Source of the DNA: Chloridium humicola | Lineage: Eukaryota > Ascomycota > Sordariomycetes > Chaetosphaeriales > Chaetosphaeriaceae | DNA: 64,000 nucleotides | Direction of reading: 5' to 3' | Assembly: GCA_027569505.1 (NCBI GenBank) | Contig: JAPDFF010000043.1 | Span: 144,577 to 208,576 of the forward strand | Part shown: piece after piece, positions 19,113-30,880 of the stretch | Layout of the letters: the number at the start of each line of letters is the position of its first letter | How positions within the stretch are numbered: the stretch's first letter is position 1 | Program-made: the position numbers and the translations under genes | The notes under the pieces: generated by a model | What the model saw: only the letters and a program-made list of their open reading frames with translations | Database searches by the model: none | What the model was told of the DNA's origin: nothing

Positions 19113-21339
19113 TCACGGTCCGAGATCCAATTCAGGATACCACTTCTCATCCTCCGCCAAACCCCACCTATTTGTCCGCCGGTACCACCTGCGTATTTCA
19201 GGTAGACGGGCGATCGCTTGCCTCAGCAGCTCACACGCCCTCGCGGGCTCCATCGGGGTCCGCGACAGGCGGCAACCCCTCGCCACAGCCACCTCATCAG
19301 CGTCGTCAATCGCAGACCGGCCGCACTCCTCAAACCGCTCCAGCTGGCGGTGCAGGCCCTCAAGGTCAACCCCCGGCGCGGTGGCACCCAGAAACCCCTC
19401 GAGATCAACAACCTCAATATTGTCCGGGCCGAACGACTGCACGGCATCCGGGTCCGCGACAATGGTGACGCGCTCGCGGGGCCGCACAAAGGCGACCTGG
19501 AAGAAACTCTGGGGCAGCCCGAGAAGGCGCCTGGACGCGGCGGAGAACTCGATGTCTCCGTTCTGCGTCCAGCCGACGTCGACCAGCACGGTCCAGGTGC
19601 CGGGCAGGAGGTCGCGCATCTTGGTGGAGCATTGCTTGAAGTCGCTGCGCGAGAACTGCCGCTTGGCGAGGGTGTAGGTCTCGGCGGGGAGGGGGTTGAT
19701 CTCGAGGGCGGAGGGGTTGGAGAAGGTGGAGGAGGCGAGGGTGAAGTGGTGGGCTACGGATCTGGACCAGACACTTTCGTCTTCGATCGCGAGCTGGCTG
19801 GTGAGGATGCGCATGAGGCCGTTGGCGAACCGGGTGGGGGTTAGGAAGGCGTCGGCGAGGTGGAAGTAGTAGAGAGGTGGGAGGTTCTCCGTGCCGTAGG
19901 TGTGGTATGGGTAGGTTTGGTACAGGACCATCATCTGTAAGAGAGAATGGGAGGGCGGTGGGACAAAGGATTCTGCGGTGGGGAGCCACATTCGCTGCTT
20001 AATTGCGCGGGAGGCGGCACCAGCAAGGAGGATTCTCCCGGATGGGCACCGAGGATGGGCCGCCAAAGCCTGGTAGAGTGCCCCGATCGGTCCTTCGCTC
20101 TCCCTTCCTGGAAGCTCCATCACGTACAGATCCTGTAGATGAGGAAAGGCGCAGATGGCTTCAGCCAGGGCGGCTGGTTCGGTGCTGTTCCAGTCGGGGC
20201 AGAGACTCAGTGAACGCGCACCCTCAAAACCTACCCCCTGAGCCAAGGCAAGGATGGTCTCTGGTGCAAGGCCAGGGAACCGAGCCAGGTCCAGACTCGT
20301 TTCCCCCGCAAAGGCGGCACGGAGGAGCTCTGTGGCAATGGGCAAATCCGGTCTGACAAGGCCGTCCTTCAGGTTGTAGAGGTGAAGTTGCAGATCCTTT
20401 TTGAATGATGGGATACTCAGAGGCGCATCTAGTAGGCTCACGTCGGGCTCCTCGGACGTCAAAAGACTCTCTAGGACTTTTGCCAGAGCTTGATCCCTCA
20501 AGGATGCTCCTCCTGTGAGCCCCGTGGCTGGCTCTTCCGGCTTGGACATCTCTACGGACTGCTCAAGTTCCCACTTGCCCCAGGGCCACACATCTGTTAT
20601 ATGTTAGCACCAAGTAACACTGGTAAGGGGTAAAAGACTGACCTGCGAGAGCTGAGACATCAATCAAAGAATGCTCTGCGAGTTTGTCCGACACTGCCCG
20701 CATCACGTCGACGTAATGGGGTGTTGAATTCATGTCGATGTAGTGCTGGACATATTCCCAGCTGGACCACGGCGTGTTGAGCAGGGCCGGCTTCGGTGAG
20801 TCTCCGTCGTCTACTTCAGCTTCGGGGTTGTCCGGGTCGCTGTACCAGCGCCAGCCAATGCGGAACCAGGCGGCATAGCAGTACCGCACCTTGTCAAGAT
20901 GGGTGATGTCAAGGACCAAAATGCCGTCGTTGTTGTCGCCTTGGTTGAAGCCTGTGTCCTCGCGCTCAAAGTGGGTCATGTGGACGTCGAGAGAGTCGGC
21001 GCCTTGGTCTGCGTCGTCAGTGTAGAGGCTGGCACCCACGGACAGACAGGTGGCCACGAACGGGAAGCGAACCGGGGACCGCTGGTGGTGTTCCCAGCTC
21101 GGCCCTGACAGCAACGGGGGCGTCTTCGATGGGGGCTCTTGGTCCTTGTAGAACTCGGCAGCGAGGCAAAGCTCAACCTCAAGAGCGTGGCGGTTCTCCT
21201 GAGCCGAGAAGATTTTGATCAGGCGCAAACACGTTTCCAAGGACCGTTCGCCACAGAGCGACTGGTGGTGGACGACGGCCAAGCAGCGAAAGTGCTTGCC
21301 GACGCGGGCGATGACGAACAACTGCTGTCGCTGACCCAT
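19113..21339 (-). CDS. Conserved fungal hypothetical protein, 725 aa
   Basis: Exons 20643-21339 and 19113-20593 joined across a 49-bp intron (20594-20642; GTCAGT..CAG) give an uninterrupted 725-aa frame that reads ALADVWPWGKWE over the junction. I do not recognise a named family. The N-terminal part (MGQRQQLFVIARVGKHFRCLAVVHHQSLCGE) looks like a small globular domain with a conserved WFRIGWRWYSD motif. The middle contains leucine-rich stretches (SLDLARFPGLAPETILALAQG, FEGARSLSLCPDW). The C-terminal half has WTVLVDVGWTQNGD and ends with a Trp/Arg-rich tail (IRRWYRRTNRWGL). There is no signal peptide or membrane segment. Such proteins occur as orphan cytosolic ORFs in Sordariomycetes; the function is unknown. 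Confidence 0.75.
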
Positions 21340-22483
21340 GGTTGAAATAGTTGGGCTCGGGGGTAGTGAGGAAGTGCCAGTGACAAGTTTGGACTCTTGA
21401 AGGCGGAGCCGCGGAGTCTGGAGAGTCGAAAACTCGAGACGGACGTGGCCCTGCGTTGGGGCAGGATCCCACAGGTTCGGGTGGTGATCTTTAGTTTTGA
21501 CGGTCTCCTTGGCTGCCTTGGCTGGTGTGTGGTAGTGTCATTGCTGCCTGAAGTGTCCTGTGGGAAGGATACATGCAGCCCTAACCCTTGCTGCTTGACT
21601 TACACCACAAGTTCAAAAGTTCAGACTCAGAAACTGACATGAACCTTTCAACCTTTCAGGGAACCTCACATCCGGCCTCGCTAATGTGATTACGCCTTTG
21701 GGGGTCTAGGACCCCATGATAGACAAAGAACTGGAGCTCTGCTCCGGCGGACTCCGACTCCAAGCTATCGCTTCCTTTTATGCTTTGTTCACTGCCATAA
21801 CAACTTGAAGACTGGTTTCTACACCGGGACTCTACTCTGAGTAATGTGACGGAGGCCAGCTTTCTTGGTCTTCTCCGGGTTTGTTGCAGCCTGTTCCAAT
21901 GGTAACGTATTATCCACCCGAGTAAGTAAACAGAAGATGAGCAGTTAAGGAATGAAACTCGCCAGTCCGGAGCCTGCAGCTATGGTCGCGGCCGCTCAGA
22001 ATGTGTCGCAAGCGGCCCAATCGCGTGGTTATGCTGATGAGAAATGAGCATTACTACCACTTCCTAGCTTCTAACCTAAGGAGCTGCTCGGTTTCGGCAA
22101 CCACGACATGGACTAGGGGGAAAGAAGGGTGTCACCATCTCAGTCTGGCCCCCAACTAATGGTAGCCGAAATCAATGTCCCGTTTGTGTTCCCGCTGTTA
22201 TTGTCATTTCCTAAGTTCTTTTCCTCCGTTGTGGCCTGAACCCGATTGCTCAAACACACTTTCGCCTTATCTGGAGTCCGGGGAGCTCGTCCAAAAGAGT
22301 CACCCATGCAGCAAGGGTTAGGTTTAGAAAGAGTTGGGGAAAGGAGGATGAAATGACATCCATAGCATCCAAGAGACCGTTGACGCCCGCCCCACCTAGA
22401 AACAATGCAGATGCCGTATATACAATACCATATCCAAAAACAACGCTTTGAAAAGACAGCCCCTCCCTTCGCTACCCACCCCA
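21340..22483. other. Intergenic between hypothetical protein and ZIP gene
   Basis: Promoter side of the 725-aa gene and 3' side of the ZIP gene. Telomere-like CCTAACCC occurs near 21580. No gene seen. Confidence 0.45.
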
Positions 22484-24037
22484 TCATGCAAACGCGCCTA
22501 CACCCGCCATCAACGCCGCACCACCCACCACTGCCAGGAAAGCATGCAACCTCCTCTTCCCCTTCAGGGTCTTGTAGCTCTTCTCGGACAGGAAATCCTC
22601 AGCCAGCAGCTGCACCAGCCCGGCAAACAGCAGCAGCCCGCTCGAGATGGCGTTCATGAAGCCGACCATGAGCAAGCCTGTCTGGCTCATGGGGTCGTAG
22701 AAGCGGTGGACAAACAGGCCGATGGCTTGGCCGATGGGGGTGGTGGCGCCGAAGGCGAGGACCATCAGCCAGGGGCGCGGGGAGGAGCGGGGGAAGTGTA
22801 GGGCGGCGATGCGCGTGCCGAGGGCAAGCCCTTCGAAGGATTCTGGTGACAAAGGTTAGTCGATGTTTGGAAGTGGAATGGGAGGGAAAGGACCCACGAT
22901 GAAAAGAGATGGCGATAAGGAACACGGCAAACGTCGGGCCGGTCGCCACGGACAAGGCCATGCCGATAAACACGCTGTGAAAAAGAATTCCCGCCTCTAG
23001 AAGCACACACTGCAGCATCATGCGCTTCTGCTCCTCGGGGCTGGGCAAATGTTGAAGAGCGGGCAGCCCATGATCCGGCTTGCTCTGCGACGGCGAACCC
23101 CCATTGTCACTTCCCCGCAGTTCCTCGAAGCTGAGATCAAGATCCAACGATTCCCTCTCGTCCTCTTCGTGCGACGCCCGCTCACGGCCCTTCAACAGAC
23201 CCTCCCTCGCTGGGATTATCGTCGGCGCCGACCCCGGGAGTGGCGATGCCCCTGAAACGAGTCCCTCTGTCGCTTCTAGGTCGTCCAGCGCAATACCAGC
23301 CGGACGGCGCCCATGCCGCGCAGAAAACCCCTCCGCATGTGCGTGTTCCGCGGCAAGGCCATCGCTCTCATCGTCCTCGTCCTCCCACGCGTGGTGCGAA
23401 TGCGAGTGGCCGGCGCCGCGGGTGGACAGGTACGATTCCAGCGCCACTACCACAAAGGCGGAGACCATGGCGATCAAGCCGGCCAGTGGCCTGTATCCCT
23501 TGCTAAAGACGTGTGGGAGGCATGGGTCGGTGAGGGAGACGAACGCGGTCGGGAGGAGGTGGACGAAGGCGGTGGCCATCAGCACGCCGGTGCCGAAGTG
23601 CTGGCAGAGGAAGATGATGGTTCGCTGGCGTCGGCTGCCCTTGGTCAAGCGCTGGGAGAAGAGGGGAAATCCGCATGCTGTTGCGAAGTTTGGTCAGCGC
23701 TTGGAGTCGCAGCGGAGCTGGAGAAGGGCATCCGCATACCTAGTGTGCTCAGGGCGAGGATCAGGAACAGCGCGAACACGTGTATCCCCGTGTCGTAGGA
23801 CGACCCCTTCTTCCCCGAGCCGCATGCTGGTCGCTGATTGGCGTCATCGCGTCGCGAGAGCTCGGCGAGGAGCAATTCGGTTGGTATCGCGGACCATTGG
23901 GGATCTGGGAGCAAAGAGCAGGTCAGCCAAGAGCTCGGGATGGGGACTGCCAGGTCTTGACAGCTTCCTGAGTCCTCGAAATCTTCGGCGGGTCGGGATG
24001 GGCTCTCACCATTCGCCCGCAGGCCGAGCTTCTCCAT
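22484..24037 (-). CDS. ZIP-family zinc transporter (Zrt1/Zrt2-like)
   Basis: Imports Zn2+ (possibly Fe2+) into the cytosol. Exons 23740-24037, 22898-23677 and 22484-22842 (introns of 62 and 55 bp) give 478 aa. A long hydrophilic N-terminus is followed by TM1 (HVFALFLILALSTL) and ACGFPLFSQRL, then TM2-3 with HFGTGVLMATAFVHLLPTAF. The large variable cytosolic loop contains the metal-binding GAGHSHSHH and an acidic stretch. The signature ISFHQSFEGLALGTRIA (HQSFEG 359-364) in TM5 is rebuilt exactly by the second splice. The C-terminus has GATTPIGQAIGLF and GVGAFA at the end. HFGTGV...FVSLTDPCLP is typical of fungal plasma-membrane Zrt1/2 proteins. Regulation by a Zap1-type factor would be expected, but no such site was identified. 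Confidence 0.94.
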
Positions 24038-25393
24038 TCTCGAGCAAAAGTAAAATGATGTCGATGATGATCACTGCATCATGCCGCCGAGAACAATGGT
24101 AACAGCAACGTGGCTCCGTAAAAGCGCATACGCCGGAATGGTCTGGTCTTTGTTCAGGTCGTTGGCCGTGGAATGTGGAATTGAAGATGGTGGCTTCCTC
24201 TTCAGATGCCTGCCGAGACCAATCCAGACCCCGGCTAGGAGATGGACCCACCCAAATTAGCTGCCCCTCGGTGACGTCGTCACCAAATTTGGGGTCATGA
24301 AAACAATAACCATCGACTCGTACACACAACACAACGCAGGATCGTAATTGCAGAAGCAGTACGCGCTGAGCTATGCGTGTAAGGGGAGACCTTATAATTG
24401 CGTGGCCATTTTTTATTCATTTTTTTAGCCAGGTTTTGGGGTCTTCGACTCCGCTTGGAATATTCTTTTTTTCCGACTGGAGTCTTCAACTACATGGTTG
24501 GTTTCTCATCTCCCTCATGATCAGACCGTATCTCCGGCCTCCTTGCGGACAGCCATTGCCCACAGAACCCGACATTCTTGGCTACCTCACCGAGGCTAAA
24601 CTTTTAGAGCTTTTGGTCATCGCGCTGCCAAAAAAGAGCTTGCCCTTTGACGCCCATACCGAGACATGCTCAATGACAGTGTCACATTGTCAGTTTCCCT
24701 AGACACCTGCATGGTCATGATTAACTAAGCCCTGTTCTCTGCTTGTTATTTAACGCTTTGACCACTGCAAGCGTGTATGTGGGCATCATCCGTGTGGTTC
24801 ACATCAGTCATGAGAGGAGCCAGCTCGCGCCTTGCTGCAGCCTCTTCGACCTATATTTTTCAGTCTCATCTTGAGTTGATAGGGGTTGGAGCTTAGTTGC
24901 CCCTCTAGTTGCCCCCCTGAGTGCCTGGAGCACTGGATTGCTTCGCAGGACATGAAAATCCTCGTTTTTTAAGTCCACTTTTAGTGTCCTGCTACAGTAC
25001 GTCCCTTCCCAGGCTCCCCCCTTGAGAAGGCAGAACGGTGTGCCCAGCACTCGAAGTTACCGCATCCCATCGCAGGACCACGTTTTGTCTGGCGTTTAAA
25101 GGTTTAGGAATTGGACGCTAGACCGGGACTCGGGGGTTATTCTGACGGGCTTCAGGGTTTCAAGAAGAGCCTGAGGTCCATCGCACAACTACCACCGGCA
25201 GAAAGTTTGGTTACCCGTCCGCATGGCATCAAGGCACATGCGGCTTCAAACCCCTGAATTCACCGCCCACACCGCAAGTCTGAAGCCTTCCTGAACTTAG
25301 AAGTCAGCTCGCCCATCAACTCGCCCTGTGGAAGTTAGGAAGACAAAAAGGAGGTCAGTCTCCACCCCTGAACGGGGTCGAGGCAAAAGCTGA
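24038..25393. other. Gene-poor interval, left part
   Basis: Promoter side of the ZIP gene. Short T-rich and A-rich tracts (about 24410-24480). ORFs present are short and show no family resemblance. Confidence 0.45.
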
Positions 25394-25500
25394 TGACAAG
25401 GGCGAGATTCGAACTCGCGCCCTTTCGGACCACGGAATCCTGAGATTGGAATTAAGGGTAAACCTTAACGTGGCGCCTTAGACCGCTCGGCCACCTTGCC
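25394..25500 (-). tRNA. tRNA-Leu(AAG) with 27-nt intron
   Basis: Minus strand. Acceptor stem GGCAAGG/CCTTGTC with one wobble, discriminator A. D arm GGCCGAGCGGTCTAAGGC contains the A box. Anticodon stem CCACG/CGTGG, loop TTAAGG plus C with anticodon AAG. A 27-nt intron follows position 37 and contains CCTTAA, which can pair with the anticodon loop (the A-I pairing required for splicing). Class II variable arm TCCGAAAGG and T arm GCGAG TTCGAAT CTCGC. Confidence 0.95.
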
Positions 25501-28082
25501 TGGTGATGGATGAAGATGTTGTGATGTTGGTGACTCTATCAGCACCAGCATTACCCCACTCCCCTCGGCGATGACGAGAGCCTCAGGGGCACGGGAGAAG
25601 CACGGTGGCTTGGCCGGCGCAACTCGACGCCAGGAGGCGGTTCAAGTTGCTTTCCGGGAGGCCAACAGCCGCCTCGCGTGACGGCGGTCCAGGGGAGAAC
25701 GTGGGAGCGGCGGAACGGCGGTGGGCTTGCTCGACCACGAGCGCGGGCGAGACGCCATGATCAATGTCTCAGACTGGGAACCAAGGCAAGCGCAGAAAAG
25801 GAGAGAAAAAGGGAGAGGAGGAAAAAACAAGAGCACTGTGTCTCAGAACACTTGGATGCGCCCTGTTTGCGGCAAAGACTCAATAGCGACTCTCTCCGTC
25901 CTACGTAATACTCTGCATGTCCTGCATACTCGTACGCAGAGCCAAGCCGGAACCAACAACAAGTTGGCTGGTCATCAGGGAAAAGCCAAGTGCAATATTG
26001 CGAAAACCGAGTTTGCCAATGCTGAGTTGACTAACTTGTTATCTGACACCTCGGAGCTGGAGGTGCACAGCAGAGCACCGGGGAGAAGACAGATTTGTGC
26101 GATGCAGAGATCTGCCCGTTGGTCACGGCGTGTGTTACTGTGGCTTGTGAGAGCGACCATGACTGGATGGCAGAAGCCGTTCTAATGACCGACGAGGTGG
26201 TTTGCTCCCCAACATGCACCTCAAGTTTGCTCGCATTCTAGCCACCACCAGCGAAAATCATCAGGGACGGACCAGAACCTTGGGTCGACCTGGACGGTCG
26301 AGACGAGACAAGACAAGACGAGGCTGGGACTGAGCTGAGGCATGATGTTTCAGGCAGGCCATGCGGCAGGGCGGCGCTTAGGGTCAGTAATGACAAAAGG
26401 GATGGGCAAAGGTGCAGTAAAGATAGGAAAGCAGCTGGAGCCGGGTCGAAGCCATGGCGCGGGTGTGTGAGCGGCCATTGAGAGAGTGAAGTCCGAGCTG
26501 AGACTTGTTGCTGCTGATCGTCGACAATGCAGCAAAGGTTTACTCTCACGCACTGTGGATGCCCGGTCATTGGCTGGCTGACCCTGGTTGATCGAGTGCC
26601 AAGCGTCTAACGCAGATCCAGACTAGCTCCATGCTGCTGAGAACCTTGGGGGCCAGCGACGACTGCATTTGCATTTGCCTTGAAGATTCGGTTTGTCCAT
26701 TTCCGCGTTCTCGATGTTGAATTTTGACCAGAATCATCTCCAGCCTCGGACTGCTGATGGCTCCGATGGACAGGGCAACCAACTGCCGCTGATCGTCCAT
26801 CTTATCTCCCACCCTCTCAAGATTAAGATTTCGGCGATTCCAACATGCGCCCCTCCGGCTCTCCCAGGTTCCGACCAAAGGCCAAAGCCCTCAAACGGAT
26901 AGTTGGCTGTCGTCCCACGGAACCTTGTTGAACCGCTGGAACCGGCTGCTGCAGGCACCCAGCCCGATCCCGGCCTTGCCCTGCCTTTTGCCTTATGGAG
27001 ATCGACAACAAGCGGCGGCAGTCGCGCATGGCACCATCAGCAAGGGTAGCTTATTTCGGTCCATTCCAAGCAGTTTTTCATGTCGAGCCACGCTAAGATG
27101 CACAAGTCTCGGCAGCAAGGCAAGGTGCAGATTTCGTGGCTCAGGTCGAGGGCTCGGGGCGCGAGGAGAGGGGGGCCTATCAGCAAATTTCATCAGAGCT
27201 CGCTCGACTGGTGGTGTTGGCAGCCTTTCTTCTGGTGTTGAGCTGAAGTCGTGATGGCCAATGATGCTCGACTTGGACGGGTCCAACATCACCTCGAAGC
27301 ACATCGGACACCAGGCCTCGCCGGGCCCCAGATGCCTTTTATCACTTTCCCCATGGCCCAGGGCGCTTCAGGATCGACGAGAGCCTAACCCCGCCACTCC
27401 AGACTTCGGCCCGTTGGGCCCCCCCCCCATGCCCGATTCAACCAGAGACGGACAGAAACAGACTCCTCACAAGCCACCGTTGGACCCCCGAGGGCACACC
27501 GGTCTCGCCATTGGCCAGCTGCCGCCTCGTCCCTGAGGGCCCCTGTCCGGCACCCATCGGTGGCCCAGGAGTTGGGGACCGTGTGGGTGACATTGGCATT
27601 GAGGATCGACGCAGCATGCAACCTGGCACAACAGCCACGGATCGCGAGTGTGCGAATCCATTGCTGCAGTGTCCCCCCCGGAGCTCACCAATACCATGGC
27701 ATTTGCCCTTACTTTCTGCCCTTGCTTTTTCGGCTCCGGGGCCCCTCTGCCGTCAACCAGCCTTCACTGCTTCGGCCCTCTGAACTCTGGGTTGTGGCGG
27801 CAGACATGCCGCTAACGCTCCGAGTGCAAGCCTCACGCGATGCCCGGAGCTACCCGGCTGCCAGGGGGGGTCTCAGTCCCATCCATGCCTTGCATGTCGA
27901 CCTGGCTGCGTGCGCCGCGCATCAACGGGATTCATAAGGTTCTGCATGCCCCCAGCCGGGCATCAAGCCATCCCCGCCTCTTCCCACGCTCGCGGTTTCA
28001 AATCCGGAGCCCATAGGTAACCAACACAGCTCAACGCAACTCGGTGTCAGTCTGTCGTCGACGTCACCTCCGAGCAGGCACC
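25501..28082. other. Gene-poor interval, right part; upstream of 7TM-RGS gene
   Basis: 2.6 kb with no gene I can support. ORFs such as 25721-26185 and 27560-27937 have no family resemblance and unnatural composition. It may hold a long promoter or 5' leader of the RGS gene or an unannotated non-coding RNA; neither is shown by the sequence. Confidence 0.4.
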
Positions 28083-30342
28083 ATGTTTCTCCCACGCGCC
28101 GCCGTGCTGGGGTCCGAGTTCGGGACGACGCCCGATACCAAGCCCGAGGCGAGGCTCGACGGCGTCGGCATCTGGTGGCTCATCTATGCCGGCGTATGGA
28201 CTCTGCTCCTCGCCATCGGCATGATATTCCTTTACAAAAAGCGCAACACACCAACCCTCCGGCTTCGCGGCCTCTCGTTAACCTTTGCCGGCATCGTACT
28301 GCTGCACCTCTACTGGCTCACCGTGCAGATCGCCTACTCGGTCGGGCCACTGGCCCCCGAGGTGGCCGAGTACTGGATCATGGGCCTGTGGTACCCCTTC
28401 GGCATCGCCCTGTTCCAGGCCGGCAACAGCCAGTTCCTGCACGTCGCCAAGGCCCAGAGCAGGTTCGCCCGGCCCCCGAGCCAGATGAAGACACGCTTCG
28501 ACGAGAAGCGACTCCCGCAGAAGTCGACCTTTATGCAGCGGCTCAAGGCCATGGACTACTCTAGGCGCATGTTCATGTTTGTCACTATGGGCATGGGCGT
28601 TCAGGTGGGCATTTCTCACAGTACCATTTTGTCGGTTAGCGCTGAACTGACACCCTGCAGCTGGTGGTCGTTGTCATCGTCTACATGATCTCGCGCAAGT
28701 TCCACCCCGACTTTGGCATTCCCGGCACCGAGGTTTACGGCAGCACGCCTATGGAGATCGCCATGAAGCAGGGCAGGGGCTGGGAGTGGTATGACAACTC
28801 CTATTTTCAACCCCAGACTTTTCTTTGTCACTGACACTCGCAGGTGGCCATCCATCGTCTGGCAATTCATCTGGGCTTGGGTTGTTGCCCCTATCATCCT
28901 GTGGCGGTCCCGCGGCATCCACGACACCCACGGCTGGCAGCGCCAAACCATTGCTTGCTGCATTGCTGGGTAGGGGGCCTGTCTTTACCTTCTCATGGAC
29001 TGCAGACTAACATTCAATAGACTCCCAGCGGCCCCCATGTGGCTCATTGCTCTCTACGTCCCGGGGATGGCACCCGTCAACCGCTTTTTTGTGCCACCGC
29101 AATGGTCAGTCACCGAGCCCCCCTCCTTGTTCCCCAGTCTAATGTTCCCCCAGGATTGCCCTCTCCGTTCTCGTCATTGAAATCTGCACCGTCTTCATCC
29201 CCTGCTGGCAGGTCCGCAAGCACCAGAACCTCCGCCAGGAGACGCTCGAGTCCATCGCCAACTGGGAGTCTAAGAAGCGCTTCGGCGCCAAGACAGAGGC
29301 ATCTAGCGACCGGAGCACTGCACCACCCCTGAGCCCAACCTCCACCAAGGTTGGCGAGTCCCACGGCTTCGACGCGTGGAAGAAGCTGTCCAGCCTCGAG
29401 GCGAACCACAGCCAGCCCAGCGTCACCGGCGTGCCTGACGAGAGCGTGCTGACCATGGCCGCACTGGAGCACGTCCTGGAGAAGAACCCCGAGCCCCTCC
29501 GCCAGTTCTCCGCCCGCCGCGATTTCTCCGGCGAGAACATCGCCTTCCTCACCGCCGCCGCCGAGTGGAAAGCCACCCTCCCACAGGACTTCCTCAGCGA
29601 CCAGTACGACACGACCCCCGACACCGTCCGCGAGCAATTCACCCGCGCCCTCCGCATCTACACCGAGTTCATCTCCCCGCGCGAGGCCGAGTTCCCCATC
29701 AACATCGCCTGGGCCGACCTGCGCAAACTCCAAGGCATCTTCGAGCGCGCCGCCCGCCACGCCGCCGAAGCCAACCCCTCCTCTTCCCCAACCCGCAACA
29801 ACTCAGACGCCGTTACCCCCTTCGCCGACTCCGCCCTCTCCATCCCCCCGCCCACCCAAACCTCCCCCCACAACAACAACAAGCGCTCCTCCCGCGACTC
29901 CGAAATCCACATGCTCGAACCAACCCTCTCCTCCACCACCCCCCACCCCACCACCACCACCACCCCTACCTACCCCATCTACGAAGGCGACATCCCCCCC
30001 TCCTTCTCCGCCTCCGTCTTCGACGCCGCCCAGGCCAGCATCAAGTACCTCGTCCTGACCAACACCTGGCCCAAGTACGTGCGGGAGCGGCGCAACTCGG
30101 AGAGCAGCACCACCACCACCAGCTCAGGTGGTGGTGGTGGGAGCACGGTCGTGGCGGGGTCGGACAAGGGGATTGGGATTGGGAGTGAGCGTGGTGGGCG
30201 TGGTGGAAGGGGGAGGGGGGTGATGGGGGCGCCGAGTACGGCCGGGACGAGCAGGACGGGGGGGAGTAAGTTTAGCGGGATGGGGGAGAGTTTGAGGGGG
30301 GTGGTGGGGTTTTTGAGGAGAGGGGTGCAGGTGCAGGAGTGA
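28083..30342 (+). CDS. Seven-transmembrane protein with C-terminal RGS domain
   Basis: Exons 28083-28604, 28661-28788, 28844-28969, 29021-29104 and 29154-30342 join in frame to 682 aa. Seven hydrophobic segments are visible: GIWWLIYAGVWTLLLAIG, SLTFAGIVLLHLYWL, YWIMGLWYPFGIALF, FMFVTMGMGVQLVVVVIV, IVWQFIWAWVVAPIILW, CCIAGLPAAPMWLIALYV and WIALSVLVIEICTVFIP. They are followed by WQVRKHQNLRQETLESIANWE. The RGS fold starts at LTMAALEHVLEKNPEPLRQFSARRDFSGENIAFL and resumes at FDAAQASIKYLVLTNTWPKYVRE after a Ser/Pro/Thr-rich insert. Gly-rich C-terminal tail. This layout matches the fungal receptor-like RGS group (Aspergillus GprK, Magnaporthe Rgs7), which accelerate G-alpha GTP hydrolysis. ATG 28083 is in a CACCATG context; an upstream GTG-type extension was not used. 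Confidence 0.9.
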
Positions 30343-30880
30343 ATTCTCCTTTGACTCGGGTATTATGGTTTGATTTGGTTTGCATAGGATTTGGAAGTGG
30401 GAGGTGATTTTGTCTGTCCTTTGGAATTCCCTTTGAAGTTTCTTCTCTTCACTTCTCTCGTTGGCAAAGTTTGATTCCTTTCTCAAGGGCCAGTTAATTG
30501 GGAGTCTCGTGGATTGTTCGGTCTTGGCTGCGGTGTCTGTCTGTCTGGTTTGCATTTGGTCGTACTATACCCCCTATCCGTTGTATACTACCTTAGTTAG
30601 TCGTCTTGCTGTAGTTCTAATACCCCTACTGCCGTGCAACATGTCTGCATTCAACATTGCAGATAGCAACCGGACTATTGTGGTTTTGTGTTTCACAGAT
30701 TGAGGTAGCATCAGGACGAGACAGCCATCAACTCCGAGTCATGGATGTAACGGTCATACGGCATCCAATATCAGCAACGCCCGCTTGGACCCTATCTGAG
30801 CGCCGAGATCTGCAACTGAAACCACCCAAAAAATGGCCGAACCCAGATCCTCCACTCCCAGGCATTGTGATACCCCGATT
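30343..30880. other. Convergent spacer between RGS and metacaspase genes
   Basis: 3' UTR territory of both genes. No gene or repeat seen. Confidence 0.5.

Noticed and set aside
25721..26185. 154-codon plus-strand ORF near tRNA-Leu
   Set aside because: No resemblance to any family; composition and context do not support coding.
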